Source of the DNA: WHSW01 sp963767285
GTDB lineage: Bacteria > Actinomycetota > Thermoleophilia > Solirubrobacterales > 70-9
Assembly (NCBI GenBank): GCA_963767285.1
Contig: CAVYDJ010000004.1
Location: 62,001 to 126,000 of the forward strand
Length of the DNA stretch: 64,000 bases
Direction: 5' to 3'
Every line of letters starts with the position of its first letter. Position 1 is the first letter of the stretch. Position numbers and translations under genes: made by a program. The notes beneath the pieces were generated by a model. The model worked only from the letters and a program-made list of their open reading frames with translations. It did not search any database and had not been told where the DNA came from. Of this stretch, positions 1 through 8,800 are shown one piece after another.

Positions 1-2
1 AG

Positions 3-134
3 CTGCTGCTCTTCCAGGGCCGCCGGGGGAGCGCCCAGGCGCTGGTGGAGCGCGCCTCCGCGGTCCGCGAGCAGCTCGGGTTGGGGGAGTCGGAGCGTTT
101 GGCGCGGCTGCGGGCCGCCACCGGGGGCGGCTGA
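3..134 (+). CDS. C-terminal fragment of an unidentified protein (5' end outside window)
   Basis: A frame open from the window edge ends in TGA at 132-134 and gives 43 residues ending LRAATGGG. It is rich in Ala, Leu, Arg and Glu and looks alpha-helical, with a heptad-like 'ALVERASAVREQLGLG' segment. Codon use (GC-rich third positions) fits real coding sequence. The fragment is too short to assign a family and no catalytic motif is visible. It is followed by about 180 bases without a gene. Confidence 0.5.
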   Translation: MLLFQGRRGSAQALVERASAVREQLGLGESERLARLRAATGGG

Positions 135-266
135 CCGAGCGGCTGACCGCGGGCGGTGGCGCCGCTGCGGGCGCGCTCCAGTCAGGTAGGGGTGACACTT
201 TCGTGACGTTGCGCGCGCCACGCGCGCGCCCTCGGCCGCCACGCTGCGTCGCCATGGCTGACCCAC

Positions 267-308
267 GCGGCTTTACCCACCTACTGTGTGGCCAAAGCCG
301 CGTTCGTC
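267..308 (+). repeat. Left copy of a 42-bp inverted repeat flanking the AbiEi/DUF559-like gene
   Basis: Bases 267-308 match the reverse complement of 1220-1261 at 40 of 42 positions, so the two copies face each other across the gene between them. This copy is itself hairpin-like: 265-274 (ACGCGGCTTT) pairs perfectly with 294-303. It contains CCCACCT and TGTGTGGCC in the loop. The copy lies just upstream of the chosen start at 317. No target-site duplication is visible beside it. Confidence 0.85.
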
Positions 309-316
309 CCCCCGGG

Positions 317-1255
317 ATGGGGGATGACGAGGCGATTGCGTTGCTTGCAGGGGAGCAGCACGGCGTGGTTGCCCGATGGCAGCTACTGGAGTTCGGCATC
401 AGCGCCCGGTCGATCGACCATCGTCTTGCGACGGGACGGTTGCGCAGGCTCTACTCGGGCGCACACGCGACCTACGCGGTCGGTCACGAGTCCCTCACCC
501 TTATTGCCCGGGCCACGGCCGCGACCCTGGCGGTCGGCCCGGGCTCCGCCGCAAGCCATTGGACGACCCTCGCATTGCACGGGCTCCTCGAGCGCCCGCG
601 CCCGCTGATCCACGTCACCCACCCTCTCGAGCGACGAGCCGTGAAGGGGCTGTTCGTGCACCGTGGTGTCCTCCCGAACGACGAGGTGGAGATCGTCGAC
701 GGGGTGCCTGCCACCGCAATGTCCCGCACCTTCGTCGACCTCTCGGCGGAGGGCAATGAGAGGGAGCTACGGACGTTTGTCAAACGCGCTGAGTTCAAGC
801 AGCTCGTACGAGCCGACGACATCGTCGACATCCTCGCCCGCTACCCGCGCCGCCGGGGCCGTGGCACCCTCGCGCGAATCGCCGCGGGTTATGCACTCAC
901 CGCCGGCCCGACACTGAGCCCGATCGAGGATGACTTCGCCGAGTTCTGCGGCCGGCGTGGGATACCGCCGCCCGAGACGAACGCGCCGATCCGGGCAGGT
1001 GGGAGGGTGCGCATCGGGGACTGCGTGTGGCGCGATGCTCGGGTGGTGGTGGAGCTCGACGGCCGCGACGCTCACGAACGGGAGCTCGCGTTTGAAGAGG
1101 ACCGCCGTCGAGATCGGGCCCTTACTGCTACGGGCTGGCGGGTCGTCCGCGTGACATCCGCCCAGCTGCGCGGCGACGCGGACCCGCTCGAGGCGGACCT
1201 GCGTGACCTGCTCGGCTTCGACGAACGCGGCTTTGGCCACACAGGAGGTGGGTAG
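317..1255 (+). CDS. AbiEi-antitoxin-like N-terminus plus DUF559 (Vsr-like nuclease fold) protein
   Basis: About 312 residues. The N-terminal 70 residues ('GVVARWQLLEFGISARSI', then a basic 'RLATGRLRRL') look like the winged-helix domain seen in AbiEi-type antitoxins. The C-terminal 100 residues carry the DUF559/Vsr-like core: 'VVVELDGRDAH', then 'EEDRRRDRALTATGWRVVRVT', a PD-(D/E)XK-type arrangement. The ATG at 317 is preferred because the domain begins right after it; earlier in-frame starts (203, 254) would put part of the flanking inverted repeat into the protein. The last residues and the stop codon are encoded by the right-hand inverted repeat. No toxin partner is adjacent. The function is unproven: a DNA-binding regulator/nuclease is an inference from the folds. 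Confidence 0.72.
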   Translation: MGDDEAIALLAGEQHGVVARWQLLEFGISARSIDHRLATGRLRRLYSGAHATYAVGHESLTLIARATAATLAVGPGSAASHWTTLALHGLLERPRPLIHVTHPLERRAVKGLFVHRGVLPNDEVEIVDGVPATAMSRTFVDLSAEGNERELRTFVKRAEFKQLVRADDIVDILARYPRRRGRGTLARIAAGYALTAGPTLSPIEDDFAEFCGRRGIPPPETNAPIRAGGRVRIGDCVWRDARVVVELDGRDAHERELAFEEDRRRDRALTATGWRVVRVTSAQLRGDADPLEADLRDLLGFDERGFGHTGGG

Positions 1256-1261
1256 AGCCGC
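1220..1261 (-). repeat. Right copy of the 42-bp inverted repeat
   Basis: This is the reverse complement of 267-308 with two mismatches. It overlaps the 3' end of the gene: the stop TAG (1253-1255) and the C-terminal residues come from the repeat. Here the palindrome is longer. GACGAACGCGGCT (1220-1232) pairs with AGCCGCGTTCGTC (1256-1268), a 13-bp stem with a 23-nt loop that holds a second small CCAC/GTGG stem. It could also act as a terminator-like hairpin. Confidence 0.85.
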
Positions 1262-1272
1262 GTTCGTCCGCA

Positions 1273-1292
1273 GTTGGACGCTGGTTGGACGC
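1273..1292 (+). promoter_or_regulatory. Direct repeat GTTGGACGC x2, 11-bp phased, upstream of secreted propeller gene
   Basis: GTTGGACGC occurs at 1273-1281 and again at 1284-1292, start to start 11 bp. The same pair with the same phasing occurs at 5707-5726 before the next secreted-protein gene. An 11-bp phased direct repeat is the usual layout for OmpR/PhoB-type response regulators (known for that family; its use here is inference). It lies about 240 bp before the start at 1532, and nothing else is recognised in 1293-1517. Confidence 0.45.
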
Positions 1293-1531
1293 CTGGCCTG
1301 GACGATGGCGCGGCATGCTCGTCACGCTCGTCATCCGGCTGGTCCCCGAGGGGCTGGCAGCTGGAAGGTTCGTCGGCCAGGTCGAGCATGTCGGCAGCGG
1401 GGAGACCCAGATGGTCCACGGCGTTTCGGACCTGGTCGGCTTCGCTCAGCGCACCAATTTGGAGATCGGCGGGTCGGCGGATAGGGTCGGCCCAGGCGGA
1501 GACATCGGAGATGACACGGAGGTCTGAGGGA

Positions 1532-4500
1532 ATGTCGGTTCGGCTACGGGCCGTCGGATGCACGGCCCTCGCGGTGGGTGTTGTTGTGGCGGTTGGCGCG
1601 GTGCCCGCGGGTGCGAGCGTCGGGCAGCTCACCCAGAAAGCGACCCCTAACGGCTGCATCTTCGAGAATCCGCCCGGCCACGCCCAGTGCACCGTGGGTC
1701 GCGGCGTCGGCGACACGGACTCGGTCGTCAGCCCGGATGGCAAGAACGTCTACACGACTTCCTTCAACTACGACGGGAACCCGGTCAAGGGCACGCTCGC
1801 GATTCTCGACCGTAACCCGGCGACGGGCGTGGTCACGCAGAAGGCTGGGGCGGCAGGGTGTTTCCGCGACTCCGGCACACTCAGCGGGTGTACGCCAATC
1901 GATCGGATGCTGAAGCCGAATGGCGTTGCGATCAGCCCGGACGGCAAGAGCGTCTACGTCGCGGACTACGACTCGCTGACGCTGTGGGAGTTCGAGCGCG
2001 ACACGAGCGGCGGGCCGACTCACGGCGAGCTGACACCCGGGGAGTGCTACGACAACAGCACGGATGGCATCGACGCGCCGTGCGTCGACACCCGTGCGAT
2101 GGGCAGGCCCGATCGCATCGTCGTCAGCCCCAACAACCTGAACGTCTACGTCGCCGGCACTGATTTCGGCGATGCGGTCGTGGTCTTCGACCGCGACCTG
2201 GGGACGGGCGAGCTCGACGCAGAAGCTCGGGATGGACGGCTGCATCGACAACACTGGTCGGAGCGGATGCGCCAACGGCCGGCTGCTGAGTCACCCCGAA
2301 GGCATCGCGATCGCCCCCGACGGGATGAACGTTTACGTCAGCGGGCGGAACACCGACGGGGTCCTGGTCTTCGATCGCAACCCCACCGACGGGGTCCTGA
2401 CTCAGAGGGCCGGGGCGGAAGGGTGCATTGCGCAGCTCCCGACCGACGACGGCGGCTGCACGCCCGGTAGGGCGACGGACCAGGACGGCTCCGGTGCGTC
2501 CATGAAGAGCCCTGTGGTCAGCGCCGACAACAAGAACGTCTACGTGCCGGCGAACGCCTCCGACGCGATCGCGATCTTCGACCGCAACACCAGCGGTGGG
2601 GCGTCGCACGGGGTGCTCACCCAGAAGCCCGGCACGGCCGGCTGCATCTCCGAGAACGGCCTGGACGGCCTCGGGGGCATGTGCCAGAACGGGCGCTCGC
2701 TGGACGGCGCCTTCGACTCGGCCGTGAGCGCCGATGGGTTGAGCGTCTACACCGGCGGCAACGGCATCGCGGCCTTCGTACGCAACCCGGCCAACGGCGA
2801 GCTCAGCCAGCCTGCCGGCATCGCGGGTTGTGTGAACGAAGGCGGGACGGACGGCTGCGGTAACGCATTCGGCGGTGGCGGGATCGGCGGAGCGCCGGCG
2901 GTCAGCCCTGACAGCAAGAACCTGTACGGAGGGGTCGCCTTCAACCTCGGGCTCGCGATCTTCGACCGCGAGCTTCCGCCGGTCCCCATCGTCGACGCCG
3001 ATGGCGACGGGATCAACGACAACCTCGACAACTGCCCGGCGATCCCCAACGCCGATCAGGCGAACGCCGACGGCGACTCGGAGGGCGACCTGTGCGACGC
3101 CGACGACGACAACGACGGCGTCCCGGACGCCAGCGACGCCTGCCCGACGCAGCCCGCAGCCGGACCTGACGGCTGCCCGCCGCTCACGCTGGACAAGGTG
3201 ACGCCGTCTCACGCCGGGCCGGGAATCGCAACGGTAACCCTGCGCGGATCCGCGCTGACCGGCAACCCGATCGATGTCAGGCTGACCCGCGCCGGGCACC
3301 CCGACATCGTCGCCCTCGCGGTGATCACCAAGGCCGGCCAGCGCGCCCTCGAGGTCCGCTTCGACCTCTCGGGCGGCACGGCGGGCCTGTACGACGTCGT
3401 TCTCTCGCGGCCGGGCACGGGCATCTCGCAGACGCTCACGCGGGCCTTCGAGATCGACCAGTACGCCGGCGCGCGGCTCAAGGCGGAGATCCTGGGCAAC
3501 GCCGGCGCCCTCGGCAACTACCAGAAGACGCTGATCCTGAACGTGACCAACGTCGGCAACGTCGACGCGACAAACGCGTTGGTCCGCGTCGACGGCTTCG
3601 AGAGCGGCGCCGAGGTCGACATTGCCGGCACCGGAGCGAGCGTCGTCAACATGGAGGACGGCGGCATCCACGAAGCCAACGTCGTGCTCGATCGCGTCCC
3701 CGCCGGCGGCGCCAAGCAGGCGCTGATGCGGTTCATCCCGATCGGGCCGGCGCACGCTCACTACAAGCTGCAGGCGAGCGTCGTCAGCGAGTACGTGACC
3801 GGCGTTTCAGCGACCGATCCGGCGGCCCGCGCGACCAGGGAAGTCGCCAGTCAGTCGGCGACCAACGAGGGTGGGGTCCTGCGCCTGGCCGGTGGTTCCG
3901 CCGGCGGCGAGGTCTCCTACACGCTGGCCTTCCAGCCCGGCGCGGCCAAGCGCGACCCCACGGTGACGCGCACCGCGTCCGGATTCGACTACCGCGGCTG
4001 GCTGCCGACGCCGGCCACCGAGCCTCCGGGGCCGAGCACCCAGCCGGGCCCCACGACCGGCGAGCTGACGCTCTCGCTGGCCGGCTCTGTGGCCTCGACG
4101 ACGAGCCTCAAATCCGTGCGCGACGGCACCGGCAACAACGCGCTGCTCGCGGAGCGCAAGTACATCGCCGACTGCCTGCTCGCCCGCAAGTACATCGATC
4201 AGACCCAGCACACCACGCTCAACGAGCTGGCCGAGGGTGGCCAGCTGATTGGGGCCGTCGACGCGGGCCTCGACGAGGCCGCGGTCGACGCTCTGCTGAG
4301 CGGCCAGTTCGAGACCTTCGCGGCGCTGATCGTCGACTTCTGGAACGTGAAGCTCATCGAGTACCTCAAGGAGGCCGCAAAGAAGGATCCGACCAACCCG
4401 TTCTTCAAGGGCAAGACCGAGGCCGAGATCAACGGTGCCGTGTTCGAGATCTGCCGCCGCGAGGACCCGCCGCCGATCCCGCCCGATCCCGATCCGAACC

Positions 4501-5693
4501 CGCAGCCGCCGGTCCCGGTGCCTCCGCCGCCTCCGCCTCCGCCCCCGCCCCCGCCGCCTCCGCCGCCGCCGTTCGACCTCGAGGTCTTCTACCCCGCGGA
4601 CCCGAACGACAAGGTCGGACCGCAGGGCTACGGGCCCGGGCACTTCATCACCCCGGGCGGCCCGATGACCTACGCCGTGCTGTTCGAGAACAAGGCCGAT
4701 GCCGGCGCCCCGGCGCACGAGGTGACGATCACCGACCAGCTCGACGGCAGCAAGCTCGACCTCGACACGCTCGAGCTCGGACCCGTCTACTTCGGCAACG
4801 ACAGGATCCTGACCCCGCCCGCGGGCGTGCAGAGCTGGACCGACCAGATCGACCTGCGCCCGGCGACGAACCTGATCGTGCAGATCGACGCGGACCTCAA
4901 CCGCGCCACGGGCGTGCTGACCTGGCACCTCCAGGGGCTCGACCCGGCGACCGGTGAGCTGGACGTCGATCCGGCCGACGGCTTCCTGCCACCGGACATC
5001 ACGCCGCCCGAAGGCCAGGGCGGGGTCACCTTCACGGTGGCCTCCAGGCCGGGGCTCGTCACCGGGGACACGATCTCCAACGGAGCATCGATCGTCTTCG
5101 ACAAGAACGCGGCGATCCTGACGCCGACGTACTCGAACGGCATCGACACGACGCCGCCGACCAGCAAGATCAAGTCGGCGAAGGCGTCGAAGAAGACATG
5201 CGAGAAGCTGAAGGTGAAGTTCTCGGGCAGCGACGTGGGCGCGGGAATCGCCTACCGCAATGTCGACGTGTCGCGCAACGGCAAGGCCTACGTGCCGTGG
5301 CGCGCGCAGACCGCCAAGACGTCGGAGCTGTACTCCGCGACCAAGGCCGGCGCCTACACGTTCCACGACACGGCCATCGACGGTGTCGGCAATGCCGAGT
5401 CCACCGTCGGCGCGCTGTGGGACTCGATCGTCATCTCCGCCAAGCGCCAGGGCGACAAGCTCCAGCTCAAGCTCAACAAGGCAACGGCCAAGGAGCTCGC
5501 CATCAAGTCGCTGGAGGTCAGCGCGAAGGGCGCCGGCAAGGTGAAGCTGAAGAAGGTGCCCGGGAAGGTCGCCCTCGAGGATCTGAAGACCGGCGGCAAC
5601 GCCGTCAGCCTGAAGGCCACGACCCAGAGCGGCGCAACGCTCAGCGAGACCCGCGTCGTCGCCTTCTGCCCCACGGTGAAGAAGCGGAAGTGA
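1532..5693 (+). CDS. Giant secreted protein: beta-propeller, thrombospondin type-3 repeats, Pro-rich linker, surface modules (frameshifted)
   Basis: About 1386 residues when one extra base near 2216 is removed; as given, the frame breaks there. The start ATG 1532 has GGAGG at 1518-1522 and a signal peptide ending near VPAGAS. Residues about 30-485 hold repeated blades of the type 'SPDGKNVY ... FDRNP.TG.LTQK.G..GC', like lactonase/YVTN propellers. Next come thrombospondin type-3 Ca-binding repeats ('DADGDGINDNLDNC', about 486-550), an IPT-like and a CARDB-like module, 17 consecutive prolines, a module starting 'DPNDKVGPQGYG', and a Lys-rich C-terminal Ig-like end (KKRK). No cell-wall sorting motif is seen. 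The role is probably an extracellular or surface-attached structural/binding protein. The frameshift may be real or an assembly error. Confidence 0.75.
4521..4571 (+). repeat. Polyproline tract (17 Pro codons)
   Basis: Seventeen consecutive CCN codons (mixed CCT, CCG, CCC) follow a Pro/Asp-rich lead-in. The tract separates the thrombospondin/CARDB half of the protein from the C-terminal module beginning FDLEVFYP. It is a rigid spacer typical of wall-spanning proteins, and translation would be expected to need EF-P. Confidence 0.9.
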
Positions 5694-5706
5694 CCGCCGC
5701 TAGCCG

Positions 5707-5726
5707 GTTGGACGCCAGTTGGACGC
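5707..5726 (+). promoter_or_regulatory. Direct repeat GTTGGACGC x2, 11-bp phased, upstream of beta-helix gene
   Basis: GTTGGACGC occurs at 5707-5715 and 5718-5726, 11 bp apart, exactly as at 1273-1292. The leader regions of the two genes also share sequence just before the start: a 'GACACGGAGG' block with the ribosome binding site occurs in both (about 1513-1522 and 5808-5817). Shared control of the two secreted-protein genes is the simplest reading. Confidence 0.45.
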
Positions 5727-5826
5727 CCTGGGCAGAGGATGTGCCCTGATGACATCGGATTTGGACAAGCGGATCGGTCGGATCACGGTAGGCCCGGCAT
5801 CTCGGACGACACGGAGGGTGTGGAAA

Positions 5827-8800
5827 ATGGCGATCGGTAAGCGCGTCAGCGTTGTTGCGGTCGTTCTCGGCGCGCTTGCCGTCCCCACCGTCGCTCAGGG
5901 GGCGGCGGTCAGCTTCGACGGCGGCGGTGACGGGACCAACTTCTGCGACGGGCTGAACTGGAGCAACGACGTCATTCCCGGCGCCGGTGACGACGCCACG
6001 ATCGGGTCGAGCTTCGACGTCGTTTACAGCTTCAACAACTGCACGCCCACGACGACGAGGACGATCCAGAGCCTCGCGCTCGCGGGCGACGCGACGCTGC
6101 GCCTCCAGAGCAACGGGGGTAGCGCCGTCCTCAGCGTCACCAACACCACGACGGCGCCGCTCGGCACCCAGCTCGAGGTCGAGGCCGGCCAGACGTTCAA
6201 CGGCGGAGTCATGACCGTGAACGGGGCCAACGTCCCACAGACGGTCGCGACCCAGGTGCGCTTCGAGGACGACTCGATCATCAGCGGGGAGATCAACTCG
6301 GTGGTTCAGGCGACGATCGGGGAGAGCGTCGCCGGCAACGACTTTCAACCAGGTGGCATCGGCGGCTCGCCGGGCACGCTGAAGATCGGCAACAACGTGA
6401 GGGCCGAGATGACCGACGGCCTCGTCCTCAACAACGACACTCTCGAGATCCTGAACGGTGGGACGCTCGTCGTCATGCAGAACAACGGGATGGGCAACGG
6501 CACCGGCGGCGGGCTGATCGACGTCAAGGCGGGAGGGACGTTCGCCAACGAGGGCAACAACGGGTTCACCGCCCAGATCGACCCCCCGATCAGCAACGCG
6601 GGGACGATCCGCGCATCGGCGACCGGCGGAGGGGTCATGAACTTCACCGACCAGGCCGGCGACGGGGCCACCCCGAACACGCTGGGCGGGACCCTGCAGG
6701 CGACCACGGGAGCGACCCTCTTCCTCGGCACCAACACGTACCAGATCCCGGCCGGCGGCATGACGGTCGTCACCGAGGACACACCGAGCCACGGCATGGT
6801 CATGACGGGCGGGGGCTCCAGCGGCGTCATCGACATGAACGGCAACACGATCACGATGGGCAACTCGACCATGAACGGGGAGTTCACGTTTATTCAGAGC
6901 ATGAGCCTGAGCGGGAACGGCACGATCCAGTCCGCGGTCACCGATGCCGGCACGACCCAGGCACAGAACAAGTTGTACGTCGGTCGCAGTCTCACGCCGT
7001 CAGGGGGTTCGATCATCAACGGGTTCCCCGGCACCTTCGGGGGCAACGGCACGGCGCTCACCTTCCCGGTCGGCACCCAGGTCGTCCAGCAGACCGGCGA
7101 CGTGAACCTCCCGCTGAACAAGACGATCGAGCTCGGCGGCAACTGGACCTTCGAGCGGAACGTCAACCTGAGCAACACGGCGGGCGGCGGGCTGTTCCAC
7201 GTTCAGTCGACGGCAAACCTGATCCACACCAGCGTCGACCCCTTCAACTCGACGATCGAGGTACCGCTCGACCTCGACGGGCGGCTCTGGAACGCCGCCG
7301 GCTCGGCCTCCGGGGTGTTCGTCCAGGGCGGCGGCGGCGTCACCCACCAGCTGGGCGGGCAGGTCCTAGCCGAGTCGTCGTTCATCAGCTTCAGCACCGC
7401 CAACTACAACGTGCAGCCGGGCGGCGCCGAGATCTACGCCACCGGCGGCGAGGTGCGCACCGACGGCGCCGCTCTGATCGACCTGAACGACCAGGAGATC
7501 CGGATGGGTAACACGTCCGGGGTCCCCGGCGACTTCAAGTTCAATGCCGGCTCGGGCGCCGTGATGACCGACGGCGGCACGATCACCGGTGCCACCGCGA
7601 CCGACAACCTGATCCTCGGCGGTGGCAAGTTCAATCCCGGCGGGGGCGAGACGGTGACGATCGCCCCCGGAACCACGGCGATCATGAACACCGCCAGCAC
7701 CGACATCCAGGGCGCCGGTGGCACGCTCGACATCAAGGGCACGCTGCTCGGCGACACGACCAACAGCGGCAGTCCGGCGATCCTGGACAGCGGTGGCGTC
7801 AGCACGGTGAAGGTCTCGTCCGGCGGGCTCCTGCGACACGTGTGCAACGCCCCGGGCGCCAGCCAGATGGTGGTCGACACGGCCGTCGACAACCAGGGCA
7901 CGATCGAGCAGAACAGCCCGTGCAACCCCGGTAACGCCTGGTTCAACTTCACAGGACCGCTGACGGTCGGCGCGGGCGGCACCGTGAACGTGCAGTCCGG
8001 CCGGATGCAGGTGGCCAATCTCACGAACCTGAGCGCGAACACGCTCACGAACGGCACGTGGCTCAACTCGGGCCTTCTCTACCTGCCGCTCGGCGGCGGC
8101 AACGACATCGACACGCTGGCAGCGAACATCTCGCTGCGGGCCCCCGGGGCACAGGTCCTCAACGTGACGAACAACGATGACGTCCTCAACGGGCTCGACA
8201 CGATCGCGACCGGCGGCGTTCTCTCGACCATCAGCGGTGCGAGCCAGACGATCAACAACTCGCTCACCAACAACGGGGCGATCCGCCCGGGCACGGGCGC
8301 GTCCACGATCAACGTGATCGGCACCTACACGCAGGGCGCGACCGGGACCCTGGAGTCGGTGATCACCAGCACATCGGTGAACGAGCAGCTGAACGTGACC
8401 GGCAACGTCAACCTCGGCGGCACGCTGAGCCTGAACCCGGGTGCCTACGCGCCCACCGCCCAGACCGGCGACGCGTTCACGATCATCGACTACACGGGTA
8501 GTCGGAGCGGGACGTTCGCGAACACGACCGTCAGCCAGCCGCTGAACGGGAACCGCCCGCTCACGGCGTCCTACGACGACCCGGGCACCCGGGTGCGGGC
8601 CGTGGTCGGCGAACCGCCGGCGCCGGACGCCCCGGTGCTGACCGGCACCAGCCCGGCGTCCGGATCGGACGACAACGCGCCGAAGGTCCTCGGTAACGCC
8701 GCCGGGGGGTCGACCGTGAAGCTGTACGACAACGCGAGCTGCTCCGGCACGCCGGTGGCCACGGGCACGGCGGCCGAGCTCGCCTCACCCGGTCTGACCG

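Noticed and set aside
1273..1292. GTTGGACGC pair considered as an insertion-element end
   Set aside because: It recurs with identical phasing only before another secreted gene, and no inverted partner or transposase is near.
2124..5366. Long open frames on the minus strand opposite the propeller gene
   Set aside because: Arg/Asp/Val-rich translations with no domain; they are mirror frames of GC-rich coding sequence whose plus-strand product has clear domains.
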